NCBI RefSeq assembly: GCF_019655435.1
Contig: NZ_BPFH01000005.1
Coordinates: 186,001-250,000 of the forward strand
Reading direction: 5' to 3'
DNA: 64,000 bases
Source of the DNA: Jannaschia pagri
GTDB lineage: Bacteria > Pseudomonadota > Alphaproteobacteria > Rhodobacterales > Rhodobacteraceae
Within the stretch, counting starts at the first letter, position 1. Every line of letters begins with the position of its first letter. Shown here in pieces: positions 37,878 to 46,669 of the stretch. Made by a program: the position numbers and the translations under genes. The notes under the pieces were generated by a model, which saw only the letters and a list, made by a program, of their open reading frames with translations, was not told the DNA's origin and ran no database searches.

Positions 37878-38726
37878 TTAAGCCCCCATGACCTGAGCCA
37901 ATGCCGGATGGGGAAAGCGGCGTCGCAAGGTCACCGCATAAAACGGGACCCGAACCCCGAGATCGAATGGCGCGGTGACGATCCGACCTGAGGCGATTTC
38001 GTCGGCCAAGACCACCGACGGCGCCACGGCCAACCCCGCCCCGTCCCGCGCCAGAAGGCGGATCATGGCCATATCATCCACATCGGCGACCACGCGCGGG
38101 GCGACGCCCAAACGGGCAAAGACACCCTCCACTTGGGTTCGGATCGCCGTATCGGTCGGCAGGATCAGGGGTTGAGCCGATAGAAGTCCAGCCAAATCTC
38201 CTTGGATGACGCGGTCAGGCACGCCATGCAGCCCAACGACCTGTTCGTCGATGCGGGTCGCGGTCAACCCCTCCGCCTCTGGCAATTCCGTCGTCAGCAC
38301 CACGTCCAGAGATAGTGCCTGGAGGTCTGCGAGAAGCCGCTCTGTCCCGCCGGAGCGTAGCACAACCTCGATGTCGCTCTCCAAGACCGGGCGTAGGAAT
38401 CGCAGCTGAAAGTTGCGCGAGAGCGTCGATTGCGCCCCGACCCGCAAGGGCAACCCGCCACCGGCCCCTGCCAGACTGGCCAGCAATTCCTCCCCCGCAC
38501 CAAAGATCCGGTCGGCATGATCGAGCGCGATGCGCCCCGCCTCCGTCAGGACGAGTCGTCGGCCCGCGCGCTCAAACAAGTCATGGCCAAGGCGCGCCTC
38601 CAACTGTTTGATCTGTATGGACAGCGCTGATTGAGACAGGTTCAGCCGCTCGGCCGCACGACCAAGGTGACCCTCCGTCGCGACAGCGTGGAAGTAGCGC
38701 AGGTGGTGGTAGTTCAGCGGACTCAT
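37878..38726 (-). CDS. LysR-family regulator, NhaR-like
   Basis: A 282-residue LysR protein. The N-terminal winged helix reads NYHHLRYFHAVATEGHLGRA and ERLNLSQSALSIQIKQLEAR, close to the NhaR subgroup. The C-terminal effector domain is full length. It is divergent from an SbtA-like bicarbonate transporter with a 96-base AT-rich gap, so it likely controls that gene. The ligand may be inorganic carbon or sodium status (inference). Confidence 0.9.
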   Translation of the reverse strand: MSPLNYHHLRYFHAVATEGHLGRAAERLNLSQSALSIQIKQLEARLGHDLFERAGRRLVLTEAGRIALDHADRIFGAGEELLASLAGAGGGLPLRVGAQSTLSRNFQLRFLRPVLESDIEVVLRSGGTERLLADLQALSLDVVLTTELPEAEGLTATRIDEQVVGLHGVPDRVIQGDLAGLLSAQPLILPTDTAIRTQVEGVFARLGVAPRVVADVDDMAMIRLLARDGAGLAVAPSVVLADEIASGRIVTAPFDLGVRVPFYAVTLRRRFPHPALAQVMGA

Positions 38727-38822
38727 ACTTTTATTTTATAGAACAATAATACGAGAAAGATATATTTTCTATTTCAGCGCCGTCTCCCTATCTCCGCTGC
38801 AACACCGGATTGGAGAGATATC
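38727..38822. promoter_or_regulatory. AT-rich divergent promoter/operator of LysR and SbtA-like genes
   Basis: The region is unusually AT-rich for this window. It contains ATAGAA (38738-38743) and its inverted partner TTCTAT (38767-38772) and an inner AGAAA/TTTCT pair (38754-38770). Overlapping T-N11-A patterns fit LysR binding. GGAGA precedes the transporter start. Confidence 0.45.
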
Positions 38823-39875
38823 ATGGACATCATCGCGGGCATCGCCGCCACGCTTCTGGATCAGCTTCAAAAACCCACCCTCGCCTTCCTGATTGGTGGC
38901 ATGTTGCTCGCCTCGCTTGGCAGCAAGTTTGAGGTGCCGGAGCCGGTCTATAAGTTCATCGTTATCCTCCTGCTGCTCAAAGTCGGGCTGGGCGCCGGTA
39001 TCTCGGTGCGCGAGGCGGAGCTTTCGGAGTTGGTCTTGCCCGCCCTGCTGGCGGCGGGCGTAGGTATCGGCATCGTTGTCTTGGGGGCGGTGACATTGGC
39101 GAAGCTGCGCGGGGTGTCCCAGACCGACGGGCTCGCCACCGCGGGTCTGTTTGGGGCGGTGTCGGCCTCGACGCTGGCGGCAGGCATGGCCGTCCTGGAC
39201 GACGAGGGGATCGCGTATGAGGGCTTCATCGGCGCGCTCTATCCCTTCATGGATGTGGCGGCCCTGGTCACGGCCATCGTGTTGGCACGGCTTGCCATGG
39301 CGCGGCGGACGACGCCCGTAGGCGGCGGCACGATGGCACTGGGTGGCGGTCAGGCGCCGCGCCTGGACAAAGGCCTGTTGCGCGGCATCCTTGTGGATAC
39401 CTTGCGCAGCCCGGCCATCTCAGCCCTGCTCGTCGGTCTGGCCATTGGGCTGTTTGCCGACCCTGCCTCTGTCTACGGCAGCTTTTATGAACCGCTGTTC
39501 CGGGGGCTGTTGTCCGTCCTGATGTTGATCATGGGGATTGAGGCCTGGTCCCGTCTGTCGGAGCTGCGGCGGGTCGCCCATGCCTATGTGGCCTATGGCC
39601 TGCTGGCGCCCTTGGTTCACGGCGCGCTCGGGTTCGGTGCCGGAGTGATCGCGCACCATATGACCGGCTTTAGCGAAGGTGGGATCGTGCTTCTGGCCGT
39701 GATGGCCGCGTCATCCTCCGACATTTCGGGCCCGCCGACCATGCGCGGCGCTCTGCCCGAGGCGAACCCGTCGGCCTATGTCGGCACCTCCACGGGCTTG
39801 GGCACGCCGGTCGCGATCTTGTCCATTCCTTTGTGGATTGCCCTCGCTGCACAGGTCGTGGGCGGAGGAGCCTAA
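38823..39875 (+). CDS. SbtA-like sodium-dependent bicarbonate transporter
   Basis: A 350-residue membrane protein of the DUF897/SbtA superfamily with about ten helices. The regions LKVGLGAGISVREAEL near 53-68 and GGIVLLAVMAASSSDISGPP with TSTGLGTPVA at the end match cyanobacterial SbtA-type permeases. It would import bicarbonate with sodium. Paired with a divergent LysR regulator. In a heterotroph this may feed carboxylases. The neighbouring small genes do not resemble the SbtB regulator. Confidence 0.85.
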   Translation: MDIIAGIAATLLDQLQKPTLAFLIGGMLLASLGSKFEVPEPVYKFIVILLLLKVGLGAGISVREAELSELVLPALLAAGVGIGIVVLGAVTLAKLRGVSQTDGLATAGLFGAVSASTLAAGMAVLDDEGIAYEGFIGALYPFMDVAALVTAIVLARLAMARRTTPVGGGTMALGGGQAPRLDKGLLRGILVDTLRSPAISALLVGLAIGLFADPASVYGSFYEPLFRGLLSVLMLIMGIEAWSRLSELRRVAHAYVAYGLLAPLVHGALGFGAGVIAHHMTGFSEGGIVLLAVMAASSSDISGPPTMRGALPEANPSAYVGTSTGLGTPVAILSIPLWIALAAQVVGGGA

Positions 39876-39886
39876 CAACAATCGTG

Positions 39887-39917
39887 CCGGACCGCGCCAT
39901 CCACGCGGTCCGGTCAT
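39887..39917 (+). terminator. terminator after the SbtA-like gene
   Basis: Perfect 10-base stem CCGGACCGCG/CGCGGTCCGG, seven-base loop and TCATCTTTT end, 11 bases after the transporter stop. Confidence 0.8.
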
Positions 39918-39920
39918 CTT

Positions 39921-40097
39921 TTACAGGGACCGACCGGCCCGGAAGACGGGATCCCAATGCTCAGACGTCGAGCACAGCGTGGAACGGGGGACATCCCCAT
40001 CGCGGAGCGCGCGTTCCGCGGCGCGCTTACCAATATAGGCAAAGGCCATGACAAACCCGAAGGTGGTCAGGGAAAGCAGTCCAATCAGCGTAGCCAT
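39921..40097 (-). CDS. 58-residue membrane microprotein
   Basis: A short gene with GGAAAGGAC before ATG 40097. It begins MATLIGLLSLTTFGFVMAFA, one transmembrane helix, and continues into a charged KRAAERALRDGDVPR segment. Leftward and convergent with the SbtA-like gene, ending right at its terminator. No family recognised. Confidence 0.5.
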   Translation of the reverse strand: MATLIGLLSLTTFGFVMAFAYIGKRAAERALRDGDVPRSTLCSTSEHWDPVFRAGRSL

Positions 40098-40278
40098 CGT
40101 CTTGTCCTTTCCATTTTGTCAAAAAGGGTCGCAACACGAGCGTGCCGCGTGACCCAGACCTTGGCACCTGCTAAATTTGTCCAATTTTTTCAGTAGTATA
40201 CATGCGCATACGGGTGGAAAGTCGTGTGAAATCGTTCAGTTACGGGCCATCGCGGCACGCTGCCGCACCCGGTCTAGG

Positions 40279-40533
40279 TTAGCCCACCAGCAGCATGACC
40301 ACCCCAAAATACACCAAAATCCCGATCCAGCCGTAGGTGGCAGCGACGAAGGCGCCCGCCAGCAAAGCGCCTAGCGCCATACCAACCAGCGCCGCTTGGC
40401 GCCCCACTGGCAATGATGCCAAACGCGCCTCAAGGGACATCTGGTCCTGACCCGGCCAGAGCCGCGCGACCATGCCGACGGCAACGGATCGACACAACCG
40501 TCCAAGGCGAGTGACTGCGGGTTCTTCGGCCAT
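40279..40533 (-). CDS. 84-residue two-helix membrane protein
   Basis: A small protein with a basic N-terminus (about residues 1-40) and two hydrophobic helices at about 45-65 and 67-84, ending in VVMLLVG. AGGGTCC lies before the ATG. Function unknown. The 181 bases to its left, up to the 58-residue gene, hold nothing gene-like. Confidence 0.55.
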   Translation of the reverse strand: MAEEPAVTRLGRLCRSVAVGMVARLWPGQDQMSLEARLASLPVGRQAALVGMALGALLAGAFVAATYGWIGILVYFGVVMLLVG

Positions 40534-40689
40534 GACAGGACCCTAGACACCCCTCTCGCCAGAGGCCAGCCCACCCGCACCCGCGCAACAAATGGAAATA
40601 TCTGCCAGAGACGAGGAAATAATCTCCGCAGCCTGTTGACCCTGCCCCGCGCATCAGTATGGATAGCGCCAGATGTAAGGGACACGCAG

Positions 40690-40734
40690 ATGGCGACGCT
40701 TCTCGTAATCGTAGGACAAGGGTGCATGGGCTGA
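40690..40734 (+). CDS. ilv leader peptide (14 residues)
   Basis: A 14-codon frame encoding MATLLVIVGQGCMG with the ribosome site AAGGGAC. The run Leu-Leu-Val-Ile-Val is exactly the set of end products of the ilv pathway. It lies 91 bases before ilvB and is followed by an intrinsic terminator, the classic transcription-attenuation layout. Ribosome stalling at the Leu/Val/Ile codons when charged tRNAs are scarce should favour read-through into ilvB. Caulobacter ilvBN has a known attenuator of this kind. Confidence 0.88.
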   Translation: MATLLVIVGQGCMG

Positions 40735-40764
40735 GAGATCGGCAACCATAACGGTAACCATGCG

Positions 40765-40794
40765 CCCCCCGGAGTTCCCCTCCGGGGGGTTTTT
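40765..40794 (+). terminator. attenuator terminator before ilvB
   Basis: Nine-base stem CCCCCCGGA/TCCGGGGGG with a seven-base loop, followed by TTTTT. It is 30 bases after the leader-peptide stop and 31 before the ilvB start. Together with the Leu/Val/Ile leader it makes a complete attenuator. A competing antiterminator pairing in 40735-40764 is expected but not mapped here. Confidence 0.88.
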
Positions 40795-40824
40795 CGTAGA
40801 AGCGGCGGTAAGGGAGACAGACGA

Positions 40825-42579
40825 ATGAGCAAGCAAATGACCGGCGCACAGATGGTCGTCAAAGCCCTGAAGGATCAGGGTGTCGATACCGTCTTTGGGT
40901 ATCCCGGCGGGGCCGTCCTGCCGATCTATGACGAGATCTTTCAGCAAAACGACATCCGTCACTTCCTGGTGCGCCACGAACAGGCCGCCGTCCACGCCGC
41001 CGAGGGCTATGCCCGGTCGACCGGTAAGCCCGGCGTGGCTTTGGTCACGTCCGGCCCCGGGGCAACGAATGCGGTCACGGGCCTGACCGATGCTCTGATG
41101 GATTCGATCCCGATTGTCGTGCTGACCGGTCAGGTGCCTACCTTCATGATTGGCTCTGACGCCTTTCAAGAGGCTGACACGGTCGGTATCACGCGCCCCT
41201 GCACCAAGCATAACTGGCTGGTGAAAGAGACCGACGACCTGCCCAAGGTCCTGCATGAGGCGTTCCACGTCGCGACCAGCGGTCGGCCCGGCCCGGTCCT
41301 GATCGACATCCCGAAGGACATTCAATTTGCGTCCGGCCAGTATACCAGCCCCAAACAGGCCCAAACCTCCCACTACCAGCCGCGCCTGAAAGGCGACCCC
41401 GAGGCGATTGAGCAGCTGGTCGAGGCCATGGAGACGGCGGAGCGCCCGATCTTCTACACCGGCGGCGGTGTCATCAACTCGGGCCCCGCGGCCAGCCAAC
41501 TGCTGCGCGAATTCGTCGAGGCCACGGGCTTCCCGATCACCTCGACCCTGATGGGTCTGGGTGCCTATCCGGCGTCGGGTAGCAAATGGCTGGGGATGCT
41601 GGGGATGCACGGCCTCTATGAGGCGAACATGGCGATGCACGGCTGTGATCTGATGATCAACGTCGGCGCGCGCTTCGACGACCGGATAACGGGGCGGCTG
41701 GATGCCTTCAGCCCCAAGTCGATCAAGGCCCATATCGACATTGACCCCAGCAGCATCAACAAGGTGGTCAAGGCCGATATCCCGATCCTGGGCGACGTGG
41801 GTCACGTGCTGGAAGACGCCCTGCGGATGTGGAAGGCGCGTGGCCGCAAGACCAACGCGACCGCCGTCCAGAAGTGGTGGGCGCAGATCGAACAATGGAA
41901 GACCGTCGACTGTCTGTCCTTCCAGCAGGAAGGCAAGGTCATCCGGCCCCAGCACGCCGTCGCGCGGCTAGAGGCGCTGACCAAGGGGCACGACCGCTAC
42001 ATCACCACCGAAGTGGGTCAGCACCAGATGTGGGCCGCGCAATACATGGGGTTCGAGGACCCGAACCGCTGGATGACTTCGGGCGGTCTGGGCACCATGG
42101 GCTATGGCCAGCCCGCCGCCATGGGCGTGCAGGTGGCGCACCCGGACAGCCTGGTCATCAACGTGGCCGGTGAGGCGTCCTGGCTGATGAACATGCAAGA
42201 GATGGGCACGATGGTGCAGTACCGCCTGCCGGTGAAGCAGTTCATCCTCAACAACGAACGCCTGGGCATGGTCCGCCAGTGGCAGGAGTTGCTGCATGGT
42301 GAGCGGTATAGCGAAAGCTGGTCCGAAGCCCTGCCCGACTTCGTCAAACTGGCCGAGGCCTTTGGGGCCAAGGGGATTCTCTGCTCGGACCCAGATGACC
42401 TGGACGATGCGATCATGGAGATGATCAACCACGACGGCCCGGTCATCTTCGATTGCCTGGTGACCAAGCACGAAAACTGCTTCCCCATGATCCCGTCGGG
42501 CAAGGCCCATAACGAGATGCTGCTGGGCGAGGCCGAAACCCAGGGCGTGATCGACGCCAAGGGGAGTGTTCTGGTGTGA
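40825..42579 (+). CDS. ilvB: acetolactate synthase large subunit
   Basis: A 584-residue ThDP enzyme making acetolactate or acetohydroxybutyrate, first common step to Val, Leu and Ile. The N-terminal YPGGAVLPIYDE, the HEQAAVHAAEGYARS catalytic-Glu motif near residue 51, the FAD region and the C-terminal ThDP-binding segment (GEASWLMNMQEMGTMVQYRL near 450, with an unusual GEAS where many relatives have GDGS) are visible. Likely controlled by the upstream attenuator. Its stop overlaps the start of a lipoprotein gene. Confidence 0.96.
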   Translation: MSKQMTGAQMVVKALKDQGVDTVFGYPGGAVLPIYDEIFQQNDIRHFLVRHEQAAVHAAEGYARSTGKPGVALVTSGPGATNAVTGLTDALMDSIPIVVLTGQVPTFMIGSDAFQEADTVGITRPCTKHNWLVKETDDLPKVLHEAFHVATSGRPGPVLIDIPKDIQFASGQYTSPKQAQTSHYQPRLKGDPEAIEQLVEAMETAERPIFYTGGGVINSGPAASQLLREFVEATGFPITSTLMGLGAYPASGSKWLGMLGMHGLYEANMAMHGCDLMINVGARFDDRITGRLDAFSPKSIKAHIDIDPSSINKVVKADIPILGDVGHVLEDALRMWKARGRKTNATAVQKWWAQIEQWKTVDCLSFQQEGKVIRPQHAVARLEALTKGHDRYITTEVGQHQMWAAQYMGFEDPNRWMTSGGLGTMGYGQPAAMGVQVAHPDSLVINVAGEASWLMNMQEMGTMVQYRLPVKQFILNNERLGMVRQWQELLHGERYSESWSEALPDFVKLAEAFGAKGILCSDPDDLDDAIMEMINHDGPVIFDCLVTKHENCFPMIPSGKAHNEMLLGEAETQGVIDAKGSVLV

Positions 42580-43205
42580 GGGTGATCCTGGCGCTGCTGG
42601 CTAGTCTAGCCATGACGGCGTGTACGCTCCCTGCGATCTCACCTGAGCGGGCGCAAATTGAGGAGTGGGAAGCGGGTATGTCAGCGCGCTTTCCCGATGC
42701 GGCAACGCTTCGGTCCTTCTTGGCAGGGAAGACGTATCGCATATTCGGGTCGCGCCACGGAAATCAGGTCGAGTACTTTCATCAAAACGGGCGGGCGTAC
42801 CTTTGGTACCCCGGCAACCGGTCTGCAGTCCCATCCCTTTGGACGGTAAGAGAGCGCGAAGATGTTCGACCTGGCCCAGGTAAACTCGAGATTTGCTTCC
42901 TCTACGGACCCAGGAGTTATAACCCCGTGACGAGGCGATCTGGAGGTCAATGGGAATGTGAAAGAGCCATTTTCATGATGTCCAAAATCATAGAGATCGT
43001 TCCGGGCGACATCTTCGGTTTGGCGTCAGGGTCCATACCCTCCACCTTACCAAAGACCCCGGAACGGTCGCTCGCGCAACTCGCAGGCAGACCGGTCGCA
43101 CCAACGCTCCTTCCATCGGCGCCGGCAATTCGGAAAGTGTATCGGATCGAAATGCGGCAAAGCATCGAGCGGTCAGCTAGACGAGCCAGAAATTCCAGTC
43201 GGTAG
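42576..43205 (+). CDS. predicted lipoprotein inserted between ilvB and ilvN
   Basis: A 209-residue protein starting GTG 42576, overlapping the ilvB stop. The lipobox LAMTAC (Cys16) marks it as a lipoprotein. After it, the protein has a WYPGNRSAVPSLWTV segment and other Cys residues (LEICFLYGP, GQWECERA), then a basic tail. Base use looks less GC-rich at third positions than the ilv genes, suggesting later acquisition. Family not recognised. The location inside an ilv operon is odd. Confidence 0.7.
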   Translation: MRVILALLASLAMTACTLPAISPERAQIEEWEAGMSARFPDAATLRSFLAGKTYRIFGSRHGNQVEYFHQNGRAYLWYPGNRSAVPSLWTVREREDVRPGPGKLEICFLYGPRSYNPVTRRSGGQWECERAIFMMSKIIEIVPGDIFGLASGSIPSTLPKTPERSLAQLAGRPVAPTLLPSAPAIRKVYRIEMRQSIERSARRARNSSR

Positions 43206-43257
43206 TCTGGTCAAGACAACGGCACCCAAAGACATCCATCTTCAAGGACTTTCAGAA

Positions 43258-43821
43258 ATGTCCCCCCTCAAAATCAAAAAAGGCTCCAACAGCCATTCCG
43301 CTTACAACCTCCGGCCCACGTTTTCGGACGTGCAGGAACGGCATACACTCGCCGTGATCGTCGATAACGAGGCGGGCGTCCTGGCTCGGGTGATCGGCCT
43401 GTTCTCGGGGCGCGGCTACAACATTGAGAGCCTCACCGTGGCCGAGGTCGACCATGAGGGCCACCGTAGCCGCATCACCGTCGTGACGACCGGCACGCCC
43501 CAGGTCATTGAGCAGATCAAAGCCCAATTGGGCCGGATCGTGCCTGTCCACGAGGTCCATGACCTGACCGTCGAGGGCAAACCGGTGGAGCGGGAGTTGG
43601 CCCTGTTCAAGGTCGCGGGCAAAGGCGACCAGCGGATCGAAGCGCTTCGCCTCGCTGAAATCTTCCGTGCCAACGTGGTCGATTCGACGCTCGACAGTTT
43701 CGTCTTCGAGATCACTGGCGACGTCGGCAAGATCGACGCCTTTGCTGACCTGATGCGCCCCATCGGCCTGGTAGAGATGGCACGCACCGGGGTCGCCGCC
43801 CTGTCGCGCGGTGCCGAGTGA
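43258..43821 (+). CDS. ilvN: acetolactate synthase regulatory small subunit
   Basis: A 187-residue ACT-domain subunit that binds valine and tunes the large subunit. The ACT start HTLAVIVDNEAGVLARVIGL with GRGYNIESLTVAE near 50-62 is diagnostic, and a C-terminal ACT-like dimer region follows. It has an N-terminal extension of about 28 residues. Separated from ilvB by the lipoprotein gene but in the same direction. Confidence 0.95.
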   Translation: MSPLKIKKGSNSHSAYNLRPTFSDVQERHTLAVIVDNEAGVLARVIGLFSGRGYNIESLTVAEVDHEGHRSRITVVTTGTPQVIEQIKAQLGRIVPVHEVHDLTVEGKPVERELALFKVAGKGDQRIEALRLAEIFRANVVDSTLDSFVFEITGDVGKIDAFADLMRPIGLVEMARTGVAALSRGAE

Positions 43822-43870
43822 CAGACTGGACGACTGGACGGCCCCCATCCCACACGCCGTCCAATCCCGG

Positions 43871-45358
43871 CTACAACAGATCGACGGTTTCGGTGAAATC
43901 GGTCTGGCGACCGTCGGCATCATACGTCCAATCGCGCCGGTCCCAAGCGTATCGGTCTGACCGATCCTCGGCCACGCGCGACAGGACAACACCGTCGTCA
44001 TAGGTCGTGGTAAAGACCACGCCGCTGTCATAGGTGACGACGGATTGGGTTAAATCGCCATCGGCATCCCAAGACATCACCTTGCTTTGCCAGCGGAAAA
44101 GATCCCGCGTATCCGTCACCTCCTGGCGTGAACGACCACCCGTCTCGTCATAATCGGATACTGTCACGATACCATCGTCATCCCGGCGCTCCGTTCGAGA
44201 AAATTCCCCGTCGGCATTGAATTCATAGCGCCAGGAAGACCAATCGTATCGGTCACCCGCATCGTCCTCAACGCGCACCGTTCGATTGCCATCGACAAAG
44301 GTCGTCTGGATTATCCGCGAGTCTGCCATGGTCAAGATCTGCCGTGTGACCATACCCTCCGTATCATAGACTAAACCTCGGGACACCCATGGATATGTCC
44401 CATCGCCATCCACTTCGAAGGTCCTCGTCTGCGTACCATCTACGGAAATGGACCAGAACGTATCCCCGTTGTCTTGCCGTTCAAACGCGTAGACGACCGT
44501 CGAGCCTTGGAACCAATTGAAGATCTCTTCTGGCGGAAGGTACTCGAACATATTCCGACCCACTGCACCCGTCCTGGGATTAATGTCCCAAAGGTCAAGC
44601 AGATCGGGGCCAACCGTCAAAACCAGCTTTTCTTCCCAGGCATAAACATCACCAGCGTCGCGCTGTTTGGTTAAATGCACGCCCTCGGCAAAATCCGTCC
44701 TTTCAAGGTCCACCAAGCCATTGTCGTAGACGATCTCGCGGGCCACGGCGGTCTCACCATCATAGAAGAACGCCCAGGACGTCCAGGGCGCGACATCACC
44801 GTGATCATGGGTAATCCTCTCTTGGAGATGACCTTCCGCATCATAAGTCACGACCCGCTCCAGCAGGGAATCTTCTAGCCGGATCGTGGCCTTCAAGACA
44901 CCGGGCGCCTGGTAGTAGATGTCCCGTGACAACCAGGGCTCCACATCTGAAGCATCCGTAAGTCGCCGCCGCACAATATCCGGGCCATAGGACGTCCAAA
45001 CCGTATCCGTAGTGCCATCGTCATAGAGCGTGACCTGGCCGACTTGGTTTCCTTCGCTTGCAAGATACGTCCATCGCTTCGCCCATGGGGCGTCTCCGTC
45101 GTCGATTTCGGACAAAACCTGTTCCACGTAATTGAACGTGGGCCACACGCTGGGATCGCCGCCATGGTTTGGAACAAAAGTCTCTGACACTTGCAGACCT
45201 GTATCAGGGTCGTAGGTAAGCGTTGCCGTACCAGTCTCAAATCCTTCGCTTCCAGAGAAGCGAGCCTCGTTATCTAGTGTCCGGCTGACCACCACCTGAC
45301 CGCGGACAGTCGTGACAATCGAACGCCCGTCCAACAGGGTCCTAAACTGAATATCCAT
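43871..45358 (-). CDS. tandem W/YD-repeat protein A
   Basis: A 495-residue protein made largely of tandem repeats. Clear units carry W-x(7,8)-[YF/W]-[DN]-x2-G, for example RYAWDRRDWTYDADGRQ, RYDWSSWRYEFNADGEF, LFRWQSKVMSWDADGDL and TYPWVSRGLVYDTEGMV. Acidic DxGD and Y-D-x-G steps between them suggest beta-rich, perhaps calcium-linked, folding. No signal peptide or catalytic motif is seen. Start ATG 45358 (MDIQFRT) follows TAGGA. A paralogue lies at 46896-48020, on the same strand, with a Rieske gene between. Related by feel to YD/RHS repeats, but without the RHS core. Confidence 0.7.
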   Translation of the reverse strand: MDIQFRTLLDGRSIVTTVRGQVVVSRTLDNEARFSGSEGFETGTATLTYDPDTGLQVSETFVPNHGGDPSVWPTFNYVEQVLSEIDDGDAPWAKRWTYLASEGNQVGQVTLYDDGTTDTVWTSYGPDIVRRRLTDASDVEPWLSRDIYYQAPGVLKATIRLEDSLLERVVTYDAEGHLQERITHDHGDVAPWTSWAFFYDGETAVAREIVYDNGLVDLERTDFAEGVHLTKQRDAGDVYAWEEKLVLTVGPDLLDLWDINPRTGAVGRNMFEYLPPEEIFNWFQGSTVVYAFERQDNGDTFWSISVDGTQTRTFEVDGDGTYPWVSRGLVYDTEGMVTRQILTMADSRIIQTTFVDGNRTVRVEDDAGDRYDWSSWRYEFNADGEFSRTERRDDDGIVTVSDYDETGGRSRQEVTDTRDLFRWQSKVMSWDADGDLTQSVVTYDSGVVFTTTYDDGVVLSRVAEDRSDRYAWDRRDWTYDADGRQTDFTETVDLL

Positions 45359-45550
45359 TCCTACGAACCTTAACAAAATGAGTATGTTACCCCTATCTTG
45401 AAACACCTGGGCGTGATTGAGGCGAGATCTGGACCGGTGCATGACTCGTGACGGGGCCATGGGGCGACCGCGCGTGTCGCTATGGGACAAGACGGTCAGG
45501 GTCCGGGCGAGGCAGCCTTTCTCAAAATCATCACCGACCGGAGGTCCGCC

Positions 45551-46669
45551 ATGAAAGACATCGATGCTTTGATCGCCGTGCGGCACCCAATCGGTCGGGC
45601 CAGCGGTCTGCCGAATGCCCATTATATGGACGTCAGCACCTTTGCCGAGGAATCCCAGGCTCTGTTGCTTGGGCAATGGGCGGGCTTGGGGGTTGCGGCA
45701 CAGGTCCCCTGCCCCGGAGATGCCGTGCCGATCACCTTCGCCGGTGTGCCGCTCTTTTTGCTGAGGGACCGCGACGGAGACGTCCGGGTGTTCCAAAATG
45801 TCTGCCGCCATCGCGGGATGATCCTGGTGTCGGAGCCTACGAGGATTGAGGGCGCGATCCGCTGCCCCTACCACTCCTGGTGCTATTCCACTCAAGGACG
45901 ACTCGTCGCAACGCCCCATGTGGGCGGGCCGGGGCGAAACAGCGACCCGAAGTTGGATACATCGGATTTGGGACTGATCGAGGTGCGCAGCCATATCTGG
46001 CGAGACGTGGTGTTTGTGAACATCGACGGCACGGCCCCGCCCTTTGAGCGTGCCAACGCTGAGGTGATAGCCCGTTGGGCGGAGTTTGACGCACCTCTCC
46101 ATCACGACGGTCGGGCGTTTTCGCTGGACATTGCCTGCAACTGGAAGCTGGCGGTCGAGAACTACTGCGAAAGCTATCACTTGCCCTGGGTGCATCCCGG
46201 TCTGAACGCCTACTCGCGCCTAGAGGATCATTATCCGATCGAAGGTCGCGGCCACGCTGGCCAGGGGACGGAGGTCTATCGCCAGTTGACGGACGGCCCA
46301 AAGCGGTTCCCGGATTTCCCCGGTTTGGCGCCAAAGTGGGACACAGCGGCCGAATACATCGCCGTCTTTCCAAACGTCTTGCTCGGCACGCACCGCGACC
46401 ATGCCTTTGCGATTGTGCTTCATCCCGATGGCCCGTCGAGGACTCAGGAGCACATCCACATCTACTACGCGACGGAGCAGGCCGAGCCCGACCTGGCGGA
46501 TCGCAACAGCGCGCAGTGGCGCGGCGTTTTCGAAGAGGATGTCTTCGTGGTCGAAGGAATGCAAAAGGGACGCGCGGCGCCCGGGTTCGACGGAGGACGG
46601 TTTAGCCCGGCCATGGATGGGCCAACCCATGCGTTTCACATGTGGGTCGCACAATGCCTTGGGGCCTAA
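45551..46669 (+). CDS. Rieske non-haem iron oxygenase, alpha-subunit-like
   Basis: A 372-residue oxygenase. The Rieske [2Fe-2S] ligands are Cys85-x-His87 and Cys105-x2-His108 (CRHRG...CPYHSW), and the mononuclear iron site has NYCESYHLPWVHP with His210 and His215. Resembles the aromatic ring-hydroxylase/GbcA-like class. Start MKDIDALIA at 45551 is set by a GGAGG site. No ferredoxin reductase gene is in the window, so electron supply is unknown. Its end overlaps the start of a 77-residue gene. Flanked by W/YD-repeat genes on the other strand. Confidence 0.9.
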   Translation: MKDIDALIAVRHPIGRASGLPNAHYMDVSTFAEESQALLLGQWAGLGVAAQVPCPGDAVPITFAGVPLFLLRDRDGDVRVFQNVCRHRGMILVSEPTRIEGAIRCPYHSWCYSTQGRLVATPHVGGPGRNSDPKLDTSDLGLIEVRSHIWRDVVFVNIDGTAPPFERANAEVIARWAEFDAPLHHDGRAFSLDIACNWKLAVENYCESYHLPWVHPGLNAYSRLEDHYPIEGRGHAGQGTEVYRQLTDGPKRFPDFPGLAPKWDTAAEYIAVFPNVLLGTHRDHAFAIVLHPDGPSRTQEHIHIYYATEQAEPDLADRNSAQWRGVFEEDVFVVEGMQKGRAAPGFDGGRFSPAMDGPTHAFHMWVAQCLGA

